From assembly GCA_965230415.1 (NCBI GenBank), contig CBDDKZ010000005.1, forward strand, positions 5,456,001-5,520,000: DNA of 64,000 nt. The letters are read 5' to 3'. This DNA comes from CBDDKZ01 sp965230415 (GTDB taxonomy: Bacteria > Bacteroidota > Bacteroidia > Cytophagales > JAAEPT01). Shown piece by piece: positions 27,136 to 35,331 of the stretch (position 1 is the stretch's first letter; the number at the start of each line of letters is the position of its first letter). Below the pieces are notes generated by a model. That model worked only from the letters and a program-made list of their open reading frames with translations. It was not told the DNA's origin and did not search any database. Both the position numbers and the translations under genes were made by a program.

Positions 27136-28328
27136 GCTTCTTCTGTTTCTAAGGTTTTAGCTCTATCTAATAAGGATGCACTGGCAGACACATTACCTTT
27201 TACAATAGTATGTGTAACAAAAGGTCTCTTATTGTCTTCATCAATAACGATCAGGTCCGCAAACTTACCATTTTCAATGCTACCGGTATGTGTATCAATA
27301 CCCACCGCTTTTGCCGGATTGGTAGCCCATAGCCTGGCAATTTCGGGTAATGAGCTGATATTTTCATGATAGAGCATAAAACCTGCATGTAAAATAGATG
27401 AAGGATAGTAGTCGGAGCACAGACAGTCTATCAGACCTTTCCCCACAGCCAGTTTCACATCCATATTTCCAGACAAGGATCCACCTCGCAATATATTAGA
27501 GGCTCCGCCTATGGTAATCATACCGAGCTCCTTTGCTTTTAACGCCGCTTCATAATTTATTGGGAATTCTGAGATCTTAATCCCTAAATTGTGCATCTGA
27601 GTGACTTTTTCTTCGCTATCATCATCGTGTGAAGCAAGGGAAATGTGATGCTCCTTACATTTGTTTATTAACTGCTCCAGCTGTTCCCCCTGTACACGAT
27701 CCCTGTTCTGCTGTTCTTCCATCATTAACAAAGCTTCTGCTTCGGATTTGCCTTCCCTTTTAGCTGCCCTTATGAAATTTTCAACTTTAACCTGGCCTTG
27801 CCCCGGTGTATGATCCATTATGGAGAGCAAGTTAATATAACCGGCGTCAATTAATTCAAATACGGCGTCGTAATGATAGGTACCTGTTAGCTCAAAGCGT
27901 AAATGGATTAAATTGTTAATCAGGTTATTGCTGTTAGCGCTTTGGAAGACTTTTTCAAATACTTCTTCCCTGGAGTATCGTGAGCGTGTATTTTTTTCTG
28001 CTGCTTTGTAGCCCATATGCAAAGAATGGAATACGGTTGTAATACCGCATGTTGACATTTTCCTTTCCAATTCCTGAAACGCCACGTCAATGGGAAAATC
28101 AGCGCCGGGGCGTGGACAAATTTCCACATCCATAGCATCGGTGTGCAGGTCTATAATGCCAGGCATCAACCATTTACCCTTTGCGTCAATAACTTCATCC
28201 CCCTGTAACGCTGTCTGATTGGCTTCAAAAACACCCGTTATTAAGCCATGATCTATTTGTAAAGTGCCACCTGATATTATGCGATCACCGGTAACAATAT
28301 TGGCATTGATAATAGTCAGAGAATTCAT
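27123..28328 (-). CDS. phnM: PhnM, ribosyl-phosphonate triphosphate diphosphatase
   Basis: The protein has 401 residues of the amidohydrolase superfamily. The metal-binding start motif is IIDLHTDAMD, followed by the PhnM-specific PRPGADFP, a central HDDDSEE metal loop and CSDYYPSS near 300. It removes pyrophosphate from 5-triphosphoribosyl 1-phosphonate. Its start overlaps the phnL stop by 4 bp. A second, diverged PhnM lies at 35332-36501. Confidence 0.95.
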   Translation of the reverse strand: MNSLTIINANIVTGDRIISGGTLQIDHGLITGVFEANQTALQGDEVIDAKGKWLMPGIIDLHTDAMDVEICPRPGADFPIDVAFQELERKMSTCGITTVFHSLHMGYKAAEKNTRSRYSREEVFEKVFQSANSNNLINNLIHLRFELTGTYHYDAVFELIDAGYINLLSIMDHTPGQGQVKVENFIRAAKREGKSEAEALLMMEEQQNRDRVQGEQLEQLINKCKEHHISLASHDDDSEEKVTQMHNLGIKISEFPINYEAALKAKELGMITIGGASNILRGGSLSGNMDVKLAVGKGLIDCLCSDYYPSSILHAGFMLYHENISSLPEIARLWATNPAKAVGIDTHTGSIENGKFADLIVIDEDNKRPFVTHTIVKGNVSASASLLDRAKTLETEEAWPL

Positions 28329-29053
28329 TGTACTACTGCGTGTTCTGCGATTTTACCATTTATTAATTCTATATTTCGATCGCACATTTTTTCAAGCGTA
28401 TAAGCATCGTGTGAGATACATAAAACACTTGTGCCTGTGCTTTTCAGTTTCAACACCATCTCGATTACCTTGTCTTTCGTTCGCTGATCGAGAGAGGCGG
28501 TAGGTTCATCAATGAGCAAAAATTTAGGTTTGGCAATAATAGCTCTGGCTACGTTAATACGTTGTTGCTCTCCTCCGCTAAAAGTAGATGGATAAGCATC
28601 CCACAATTCTTTCGCCAAGCCAAGTTCTTCTAAGTATTCGCTCGCAATACCTCTGGCCCTGCTCATAGCCATACCATTTATAAGCAAATTTCCTGCGACC
28701 ACATCTACTGCCGGTACACGAGGTATTACTTCTAAAAACTGTGAACAGTAGGTGATCTCCGTTTTGCGCAGGTTAATAATTTTAAACGGGTCGGCATCAG
28801 ACAGATTTATCACTCCATAGTGCTTACTTTTGAAGCGCATATCCCCCTGTGTAGGTAAATAAGTTCTATATATGCACTTCATCAATGTTGATTTCCCTGA
28901 GCCCGATTTTCCAACAAGCCCTACAATCTCACCTTCCTCCAGATCCATGTTTATATTCGAAAGTGCTTCAATGCGCTTATCATTGAGAATATGCATATTG
29001 AACTCTTTCCCTAAACCATTTATTTCCAGCAAAGTATTATTCTTCATAACCAA
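28325..29053 (-). CDS. phnL: PhnL, C-P lyase ABC-type ATPase
   Basis: The protein has 242 residues. Walker A is GKSGSGKST, the signature FSGGEQQRINVARA, and Walker B FLLIDEPTASLD. The YCSQFLEVIPRVPA stretch after the Q-loop is typical of PhnL. It is an ABC ATPase with no permease, which acts with PhnI/PhnK in the C-P lyase complex. It starts 5 bp after phnK; an ATG two codons further in is also possible as the start. Confidence 0.95.
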   Translation of the reverse strand: MVMKNNTLLEINGLGKEFNMHILNDKRIEALSNINMDLEEGEIVGLVGKSGSGKSTLMKCIYRTYLPTQGDMRFKSKHYGVINLSDADPFKIINLRKTEITYCSQFLEVIPRVPAVDVVAGNLLINGMAMSRARGIASEYLEELGLAKELWDAYPSTFSGGEQQRINVARAIIAKPKFLLIDEPTASLDQRTKDKVIEMVLKLKSTGTSVLCISHDAYTLEKMCDRNIELINGKIAEHAVVQ

Positions 29054-29058
29054 TTATT

Positions 29059-29910
29059 TTATAATAATGAACTCACTAATAGTTGCGTATAAGCATGTTG
29101 GGGATCCTGTAATATTTGATCCGTGAGTCCGGTTTCAACAATATGTCCGTTTTTCATCACCATGGTACGATCGGTAAGCATGCGTATTACACTTAAATCG
29201 TGAGAAACAACAATCATGGCGATACCAAGTTCACGCTGTAAATTGCGTATCATATCGAGCACTTTTGCCTGAACAGATACATCGAGACCTGTAGTCACTT
29301 CATCGAGGAATAACAAGGGAGGGTTATTGGCTATCGCCTTCGAAATTTGCACGCGCTGCTGCATACCCCCGCTAAATGAAGCCGGGCGATCGTCCATACG
29401 CTTGACAGGCACTTCTGTAGCTTCTAAAAGCTCTGAAGCACGGAAGCGAATATTCCCTACGTGGAAGTTTCCCGCCATGAGCAACTTCTCGGCGATATTC
29501 CCTCCGGAGCTAAAGCGAAAATTCAGGCCGTCTCTCGGGTTTTGATAAACCATTCCCATGAGGTAGTTTCTGAGATAGCGCTTTTTTTGATTAGAGATAG
29601 ACAGAATATCCGTAGCACCTTCATTGAACTGATTGAAATAAACAGTACCAGAACTAGCCTCCATATCGAAGTACAACATTTTCACAATGGTACTTTTCCC
29701 GGAGCCACTCTCCCCCACAATACCCAGTACTTCCCCAGGGTATAATTCAAAGTTGATGTTATTGCAAGCCACTACGGCATCTGTATACGGACATATATTG
29801 GTTCCAAAAACAGGCCCTGTCAGTTGCAACGATTCGGTTGTATACTCACCATACACTTTGGTGAGTCCTTCTACTTTCAATAACCAGTTGTTATTATTTT
29901 CTATCATCAT
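29059..29910 (-). CDS. phnK: PhnK, C-P lyase complex ABC-type ATPase
   Basis: The protein has 283 residues. Walker A is GESGSGKST, the signature FSGGMQQRVQISKA, and Walker B LLFLDEVTTGLD. Known from E. coli: PhnK docks on PhnJ in the PhnGHIJ core. The gap of 46 bp to phnJ is the largest inside the operon. Presence of an intact PhnK argues that the PhnJ surface it contacts is still in use, even though PhnJ has lost most catalytic cysteines here. Confidence 0.95.
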   Translation of the reverse strand: MMIENNNNWLLKVEGLTKVYGEYTTESLQLTGPVFGTNICPYTDAVVACNNINFELYPGEVLGIVGESGSGKSTIVKMLYFDMEASSGTVYFNQFNEGATDILSISNQKKRYLRNYLMGMVYQNPRDGLNFRFSSGGNIAEKLLMAGNFHVGNIRFRASELLEATEVPVKRMDDRPASFSGGMQQRVQISKAIANNPPLLFLDEVTTGLDVSVQAKVLDMIRNLQRELGIAMIVVSHDLSVIRMLTDRTMVMKNGHIVETGLTDQILQDPQHAYTQLLVSSLL

Positions 29911-29956
29911 ATTTCACAATTTGATTATGCCTATGCACAGACAGGCCTGTATACTA

Positions 29957-30871
29957 TCAACTTATTCCTTTCTCTTCTTTCAATCGATCCAGGTATTTAT
30001 TGCTCCACTGTTCAGGTCTATTATTATTTTCAGCTATCTGATCCAGGAAATCGCTGTCGTTAATCACATGAGAGCTACCCCCATCGGCATTATATAATTC
30101 ATCTAAGAATGCTGCTTCATCGCCTGTTTTCTCACATGCCAGGTCTTTGAACTGCTCAATTTTGAATTTTACATCTGTAAACTCCAGTGGACTTACAGAA
30201 GTATGTGGAGGCACCGCATAAATGCGTTTTTCCCTTCCGGCACCAAACAGGTACAAACATTCGGCTTCATGAAGGTTAGGAATATCCCAGCGGGGAATCG
30301 GAGATGGAGACATAATGTATCTATTATGTACCTTAACAGGGTAGCCGGCGCCACGCATGATATCGCCAAACTTAACCCATGATTCATACAAAGAGACCCA
30401 CATTTTTGCGTAGTCTGATTCCGCGTGCATTTGCCGTGTTTTGAACTCATAGCGCTCAACACCACGTAAAGGTTCGGGTTGTGGCACCTGAAAAACCATA
30501 ATCTGATTTTCGTTAAGCTCTTCTTCGGTAATTCGATGTCTTGTCTGTATAATAGAGGCTTTTGAAGTCTCAAATGTTGTAGAGCATTGCGTAGTCATCT
30601 CTACAAAATCACGCAGATTGCAGGCATTTACACTGGCATCACTCCCCTGATCAATAATTTTAAACACATCTGTTTTTCCAATTAAGGCCAGTGTAACGTG
30701 TAAGCCACCTGTTCCCCAACCTCTTGCGATAGGCATCTCTGGTGAAGAATAAGGCACCTGATAACCGGGAATTGAAATAGCCTTAAGCAATTTCCTCCTT
30801 ATCTCGCGCTTCGTTTTATCATCAATGAAGGCGTAATTGAAGCTATTCTTGAATTTAATATCTGCTATCAT
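29957..30871 (-). CDS. phnJ: PhnJ homologue lacking most radical-SAM cysteines
   Basis: The protein has 304 residues and is clearly PhnJ: IPGYQVP with Gly36 (E. coli Gly32, glycyl radical), GWGTGG, IDQGSDASVN, QTRHRI, FQVPQPEPLR, and LFGAGREKRIYAVPP. From E. coli, Cys241, 244 and 266 bind the 4Fe-4S cluster and Cys272 forms the thiyl radical. Aligned here these are Cys246, Thr249, Ile270 and Leu276, so three of the four are lost, while surrounding residues (FLDE, VINDSDF) still align. I rechecked this on the nucleotide sequence; it is in frame with no indel nearby. The protein also has about 25 extra C-terminal residues. Either it is inactive in cleavage, or cleavage uses another route. The E. 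coli comparison is from memory. Confidence 0.92.
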   Translation of the reverse strand: MIADIKFKNSFNYAFIDDKTKREIRRKLLKAISIPGYQVPYSSPEMPIARGWGTGGLHVTLALIGKTDVFKIIDQGSDASVNACNLRDFVEMTTQCSTTFETSKASIIQTRHRITEEELNENQIMVFQVPQPEPLRGVERYEFKTRQMHAESDYAKMWVSLYESWVKFGDIMRGAGYPVKVHNRYIMSPSPIPRWDIPNLHEAECLYLFGAGREKRIYAVPPHTSVSPLEFTDVKFKIEQFKDLACEKTGDEAAFLDELYNADGGSSHVINDSDFLDQIAENNNRPEQWSNKYLDRLKEEKGIS

Positions 30872-30873
30872 AT

Positions 30874-32022
30874 CTATACATCTGAGTTATTGACTAACCC
30901 TTCTTCTAGTTCCATTTTAGATTTTTTCTCATCACCAGTAGCTTCCTCACTTCTTTTCATGGCTTCCCTCAAATTGCTTAATCCAGACTGGAAGGTCACA
31001 TAATGTGGTAATTTCAGGTGATTGGTAAAGCCCATTGCTTCGATACCTTCCGTGTGGTAGAGTACAAACTCCTGATCACTAGGCGGTGTATCGCTATTCA
31101 TACGCATGGCGCGGTCAAGAATACCCATACAAATTGCTTTGGTTTCGTTTTGACCAAAACACAAGCCATAGCCTATTGAATAGTGAGGCACTCCTTTAGC
31201 CTGCTTGCTGGAAGACTTTGAAATCATTTCGGCTTCTGTTACATTAATTTTACCGATATAGCGATTACGGCCTTTGTTATCGGTAAGCCTGAGCTTCACT
31301 TTCCCTACGCGAAGCTCACCTACGGTAGGGTGTACCGCCCCGTGTCCCCGCATACTCGCATACCCGATTGACATAACACCTCCGGTTTCTGCGCGGGCCA
31401 GCATTTGTAACCTGGCTGATCTTGGGGCCGGGAATTTAATAGCCTCTCTAGTTACATCAACCAGTGTTGTTTCCTCATCGTCTGCTACATTTTGCACAAG
31501 TCCCTGCTCTTTGAGTATGTTGATAACCTTATTAAATGACTTTATTTCTTCGAGCGAACCTCCATCGAGTTTTTGGAGGAATTCCTGTACAAATGTCTGA
31601 AAATCGCCTTCCTTTTCTTCTACCAACCTGGTATCTATAAGACGTTGGGTATAGTCACGAGTAGGCCCTAAGATTTGCCCCCCAGGTATCTCCCTGAACG
31701 ATGAAGAAATCCTGCGTAATACAAACATGTTCTCGGTATCGATGGTATCGGTAAAGTACTTTCTCGACAGAGTAGCCCTATAAGCACGCATGATAAATGC
31801 GGCTTCCAATACATCTCCCTCCACTTGCTTTAGAGCGAGCGCTCCATATTCGGGGGCATAAAACGACCCTTCTCCCATTATTTTGTCTATCGCCAAACGG
31901 AACTGCGCTTTTAATTGCGCTACTTCAATTGGCTTCGTATTGTCTCTAACTCTATAGAATTCAACAAGCTCTTTGGCATTATTAATTGCCTCTGTTCCTC
32001 CTTTTACTGCTACATATCCCAT
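30874..32022 (-). CDS. phnI: PhnI, C-P lyase core subunit
   Basis: The protein has 382 residues. It matches PhnI from the start (GYVAVKGG) through IPGGQILGPT, RSARLQMLAR, GYGLCFGQNE and the near-C-terminal HLKLPHYVTFQ. The two histidines of that motif are the known Zn ligands at the PhnI-PhnJ interface and are intact. PhnI, with PhnG, H and L, transfers the phosphonate onto the ribose of ATP. It has 2 bp to phnJ and 6 bp to phnH. Confidence 0.96.
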   Translation of the reverse strand: MGYVAVKGGTEAINNAKELVEFYRVRDNTKPIEVAQLKAQFRLAIDKIMGEGSFYAPEYGALALKQVEGDVLEAAFIMRAYRATLSRKYFTDTIDTENMFVLRRISSSFREIPGGQILGPTRDYTQRLIDTRLVEEKEGDFQTFVQEFLQKLDGGSLEEIKSFNKVINILKEQGLVQNVADDEETTLVDVTREAIKFPAPRSARLQMLARAETGGVMSIGYASMRGHGAVHPTVGELRVGKVKLRLTDNKGRNRYIGKINVTEAEMISKSSSKQAKGVPHYSIGYGLCFGQNETKAICMGILDRAMRMNSDTPPSDQEFVLYHTEGIEAMGFTNHLKLPHYVTFQSGLSNLREAMKRSEEATGDEKKSKMELEEGLVNNSDV

Positions 32023-32028
32023 TTGAAA

Positions 32029-32637
32029 TCAATTAACTTTTGTCCAAGAAAAATCATTAGTACGAGGTATTCCTATTACATTTCCTTCGCGATCTGATAG
32101 AAAAACGTCCACACCCAAAGGGTATTCAACATTCAATTCTTTGATCGTCTCCAGGTACTTCGCTTCTACTCCGCGCGTAAAAACTTTCGATGTAGTTTTA
32201 ACTCCCGGTCCTTTCAATTCTATCAGCAATGAATTCCCTAATGGTTCATCATCCAGTACTTCCACATCAATTATAATAAAAGCACTTTGTTCCGGATAGG
32301 TAGGCTCTCCAACTTTCACCCCGGTTAGGGCTTCATCGAAGCATCTACCTTGTAAAAACACAAAATCAGCTTTTGCAACCGGAGCCGGCAAACTGGAAAC
32401 GTTTAATCTAAAAAACGCTTCGATATCACTGTCTTTCCTATCTGTATAAAAACAAACATCATTGTTCATCAGGCTCAAACCAATTAGTGCGGATGCTTTG
32501 TTGAGTATTTCAGGTGTGTCAATACGATTGTCCAAGTTGGTAATTCGCCCTGGTCTTGACAATGCATTCATTATTTTTCTAAAATCCTGCTGTGCATCAA
32601 ATAGGTGATCGTAACCTGTTTCCCTTACTTCGATCAT
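32029..32637 (-). CDS. phnH: PhnH, C-P lyase core subunit
   Basis: The protein has 202 residues. DAQQDFRKIMNALSRPGRI near the start is the PhnH hallmark, followed by ALIGLSLMNNDVCF and LLIELKGPGVK. It is a structural subunit of the PhnGHIJ core, related to the PLP-dependent transferase fold without the cofactor. It overlaps phnG by 4 bp and ends 6 bp before phnI. Confidence 0.94.
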   Translation of the reverse strand: MIEVRETGYDHLFDAQQDFRKIMNALSRPGRITNLDNRIDTPEILNKASALIGLSLMNNDVCFYTDRKDSDIEAFFRLNVSSLPAPVAKADFVFLQGRCFDEALTGVKVGEPTYPEQSAFIIIDVEVLDDEPLGNSLLIELKGPGVKTTSKVFTRGVEAKYLETIKELNVEYPLGVDVFLSDREGNVIGIPRTNDFSWTKVN

Positions 32638-33050
32638 GATTCTTCCATTAGTTTAAAGTCCACACGTGTTTTCATAACGAGATTATACTCTTCCTTTTCC
32701 TTTATAGCTATCTCCTTTTCCTGCTCTGCCAAAAACACTTCAATGAGCTGAACCAACTCATTATCATAAGAGAGCAGCGCATCAATAACGGCCAGGCAAT
32801 ATCCCCTTTGCGGTTCATCGCCAATACACAGCCCTACCCCTGTATTTTCATCAATTACGACTTCGCACTCTGTACACAGTACTTCACCCAGGTAAAAGGC
32901 TTGTTTTTCCATGGAGTCTTCGGCTTTTACCATTGCAAGACAAAGTGAAGGTTCACATGCAATTTGAATATCTTTGCGACTTTCCAGATTTATTACAAAG
33001 TCCCTTAGTATATCCAATTCGCATTCTACTAATATGTAATCTCTATCCAT
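32634..33050 (-). CDS. phnG: PhnG, C-P lyase core subunit
   Basis: The protein has 138 residues, the usual PhnG length. FYLGEVLCTECEVVID with GYCLAVIDALLS in the middle and TRVDFKLM at the end match the family. It is the first gene of the 13-kb phn operon. A Pho-box-like array lies 52-91 bp upstream, directly after the response-regulator gene, so the operon has its own promoter. Confidence 0.92.
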   Translation of the reverse strand: MDRDYILVECELDILRDFVINLESRKDIQIACEPSLCLAMVKAEDSMEKQAFYLGEVLCTECEVVIDENTGVGLCIGDEPQRGYCLAVIDALLSYDNELVQLIEVFLAEQEKEIAIKEKEEYNLVMKTRVDFKLMEES

Positions 33051-33101
33051 TAGTTCAGCTTATTATTTAGATGCTAAGGTATAGACCTAACATTCGGGCG
33101 T

Positions 33102-33141
33102 CGTTAAACGGTTATCAGAAATGAGTTAAGGCAATGTTTTA
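33102..33141 (-). promoter_or_regulatory. Pho-box-like array upstream of phnG
   Basis: Read on the minus strand, units start 11 bp apart: TAAAACA, CTTAACT, TCTGATA and TTTAACG. The last unit ends 52 bp before the phnG start. The array sits between the response-regulator stop and phnG. Confidence 0.65.
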
Positions 33142-33147
33142 ATTCTA

Positions 33148-33849
33148 TTAAGCAGGTTTGCGAAAGCAATACCCTACGAATCGTATGGTTTCGATCAGGT
33201 CTTTATAATGTTTCATTTTTTTGCGTAGTCCAACGACTTGCACATCTACAGACCGTTCGGACACATAGTAATCCAGACCATTGATCTTTTCTATAATATC
33301 ATTACGCGTATATACTTTACCCGGCTTCTTGGTTAAGAGCTCGAGAATTTTAAACTCCGTAAATGTCAAGTCCATTAACTCACCTTCCAAATAGGCCTGA
33401 AATCCATTGAGGTCTATTTTGAGGTCTCCTCGCGTAATTATGTTTTGATCATTTTCCGAAACTGTCTCAGCAATTTCCGTTTGTTTTTTTAATATCTTTT
33501 TGAGTCTTGTAATCAGTTCTTTGATTCGAACTGGTTTTACCACATAGTCTTCGGCTCCCAATTCCAACGCGGTGACTACGTCTATTTCATCACTTTTGCA
33601 TGAAAGCATTAAGACCGGAACCTGACTGAGTAAAGGACTGAACTTTATATTCCTGCATAATTCCAGACCATCCATTTCAGGCATCATCCAGTCGGTCACC
33701 ACCAAATCCGGTTTTGAGTTTTGAATATAATCCAATGCATTTATTGAATTAGAAAAACATTGCACATTATAGCCTTCTTTATTCAGGTTGAATTTTAGCA
33801 TCTCAAGTATATCGGGATGATCATCAACTAATACAATTGTTCTTGACAT
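33148..33849 (-). CDS. PhoB/OmpR-type response regulator next to phn operon
   Basis: The protein has 233 residues. The REC domain has VDDHP, phospho-acceptor Asp53 in VVTDWMMPEMDG, and Lys105 in DYVVKPVR. The winged helix at the C-terminus has FTEFKILELLTKKPGKVYTR and SVDVQVVGLRKKM, then GYCFRKPA, typical of OmpR/PhoB. No kinase gene is adjacent. Its own promoter and that of phnG both carry Pho-box-like repeats. I infer that it is the phosphate-starvation activator of this region, or a dedicated paralogue of PhoB, and that it regulates itself. The name phoB is not assigned because a second copy may exist elsewhere. Confidence 0.92.
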   Translation of the reverse strand: MSRTIVLVDDHPDILEMLKFNLNKEGYNVQCFSNSINALDYIQNSKPDLVVTDWMMPEMDGLELCRNIKFSPLLSQVPVLMLSCKSDEIDVVTALELGAEDYVVKPVRIKELITRLKKILKKQTEIAETVSENDQNIITRGDLKIDLNGFQAYLEGELMDLTFTEFKILELLTKKPGKVYTRNDIIEKINGLDYYVSERSVDVQVVGLRKKMKHYKDLIETIRFVGYCFRKPA

Positions 33850-33918
33850 GATTTATTAGTTTAATAGCTTAGCACCATCGTGTCTTACGATCGACGATAT
33901 CCCAATATTGCCATTAAT

Positions 33919-33958
33919 TGTTCAGGTAATGTTAGGATTGCATGAGGATATTGTAAAT
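33919..33958 (-). promoter_or_regulatory. Pho-box-like array upstream of response regulator
   Basis: On the minus strand, units at 11-bp period read ATTTACA, CCTCATG, CCTAACA and CTGAACA, ending 69 bp before the start codon. The last two are the best matches. A 10-bp palindrome GTTAGCTAAC lies further up at 33984-33993. Confidence 0.55.
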
Positions 33959-34154
33959 CATATAATGATAACATTCAGAATCAGTTAGCTAACAATTTAT
34001 TAAAGTAGTGTTACCTATTTGGATATAAATTGACACCATTTAATCGGTACTTAAAGAACTCCAAGAACAATAATAAGGCCCACCGAACATAACTCTGACA
34101 TCTATACATTTACAACCAGGTACCCGGAATTGTTCTAAAAATGCTGCATAAAAA
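33959..34154. other. Rest of the intergenic stretch upstream of the regulator
   Basis: The whole gap 33850-34210 has no gene. Besides the Pho-box-like array it holds the palindrome at 33984-33993, and the terminator at 34155-34186. I see nothing else. Confidence 0.5.
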
Positions 34155-34186
34155 AAACACATGTCACAACGAAGCGACATGTGTTT
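34155..34186 (-). terminator. Rho-independent terminator
   Basis: The stem AAACACATGTC / GACATGTGTTT has an 10-nt loop, and on the minus strand it is followed by a T run. It ends the phnM2-arsI-like-hypothetical unit. Confidence 0.9.
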
Positions 34187-34210
34187 AACTCATAGAAAAA
34201 ATTGCTTAAC

Positions 34211-34837
34211 CTAAAGTATTTTTTTATCTATTTTCTTATGGAGTTTTTTAACAGCTTTGTGGTACTTCTCTTTAGTTTCCTCATAACTTTTAAGTTCATC
34301 GGTCAGAAAACTCGACTCTTCTAAAAGAATTACTTTACCACTACGATCCAGAAGCTCCATATCTATCGCATGTTTTATGCTGAAATAAGGATCGCCTTCA
34401 TAATTAATTTCGTATTTGGTAATAAAAATAGCATAGTCAGCATTTTGCGATTCCATAAATGTTGCCAATTTATCTGGTGCCAAATCCGACAAATTAACTT
34501 CAAGCAGGTGATTCATTCCCTTATCCCTCGAAGCGTAATTCAATCGAATTCCATACTCATCGAGGTTAGAATTGAGGTAATCAAGTGAAACATTATCGCC
34601 CATATCAACTTCAAAAGAAGCTTTCATAATATTGTTGTAAAACTGAAGCACCTCATCCTGACCGATACCATTTAAATTTGCCAATTCAGTATTTGAATAA
34701 TCGGGATGAATAAAGTTAAGGTCATTTATACCTACTATTACCAATTTAACTTTTTGTTCTCCGCCGCTCTTATCTCCGGCCATTAGGCCGGAGAGGCTCA
34801 TGATTGAAAAAACGATTATTGCGCTTATTTTTTTCAT
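34211..34837 (-). CDS. Hypothetical secreted protein in phnM2 operon
   Basis: The protein has 208 residues and an N-terminal signal peptide (about 1-21, ending LMAGD). The mature part is predicted alpha/beta and ends in a lysine-rich helix (HKAVKKLHKKIDKKIL). I do not recognise a family. It starts 42 bp after the ArsI-like gene and is followed by a terminator, so it is the last gene of a unit begun by a second PhnM with a Pho-box-like promoter. A periplasmic role during phosphate starvation is inferred from this only. Confidence 0.75.
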   Translation of the reverse strand: MKKISAIIVFSIMSLSGLMAGDKSGGEQKVKLVIVGINDLNFIHPDYSNTELANLNGIGQDEVLQFYNNIMKASFEVDMGDNVSLDYLNSNLDEYGIRLNYASRDKGMNHLLEVNLSDLAPDKLATFMESQNADYAIFITKYEINYEGDPYFSIKHAIDMELLDRSGKVILLEESSFLTDELKSYEETKEKYHKAVKKLHKKIDKKIL

Positions 34838-34879
34838 AGCTTTTTAATTTAATTTCGAATTAATCATTTGAAATTATTT

Positions 34880-35320
34880 TTAGTTGCAGCAGGCATCAGT
34901 TTTTTTGTTTTCGTCCTGCGCAGCGCTTGCATTGTATTTATCGTCATTAACCTCAACATCTTCGAGCAGTTGGTACACCTCCCACATGATGCCATCAGGA
35001 TCTTTCACCCAAAACTTGTCCTGAAGAGCGAAGCAGCACTTTACATTATTCTCAACATCATAGACTTCAAGGCTTCTGTTCTTTACTGCCTCAAACCAAT
35101 TGCCTAAATCCTCCTTCGAATCTACCTTAATGCCGTAGTGCGCATTGTGAATACTTTCCAGTTCGTTTTTTTGGCTAAAAGATATTACCAGGCCTGGTTT
35201 CTCCAGGTCAAATTTCACGTATTTCTCTTTTACTTTCGATGGTGCCTGACCAAAGAAATTCGTATAAAACTGCTGTGTTTTATCGATATCGCTAACTTTA
35301 ATTCCTATATGCGTTTTCAT
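34880..35320 (-). CDS. ArsI/CadI-like vicinal-oxygen-chelate protein (putative C-As lyase)
   Basis: The protein has 146 residues and one VOC (glyoxalase/dioxygenase) fold. The start MKTHIGIKVSD, the vicinal Cys95-Cys96 in NVKCCFALQDKFWVKDPDG, and WEVY at 113-116 are the landmarks of the ArsI C-As lyase/CadI family. His4, His61 and Glu114 are candidate Fe(II) ligands. A Cys-Cys pair also ends the protein. ArsI enzymes break the C-As bond of trivalent organoarsenicals with O2. Here the gene lies 11 bp after phnM2, not in an ars operon. Either it detoxifies organoarsenicals taken up with phosphonates, or it acts on a related substrate. Confidence 0.85.
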   Translation of the reverse strand: MKTHIGIKVSDIDKTQQFYTNFFGQAPSKVKEKYVKFDLEKPGLVISFSQKNELESIHNAHYGIKVDSKEDLGNWFEAVKNRSLEVYDVENNVKCCFALQDKFWVKDPDGIMWEVYQLLEDVEVNDDKYNASAAQDENKKTDACCN

Positions 35321-35331
35321 AGTTTGTTTAT

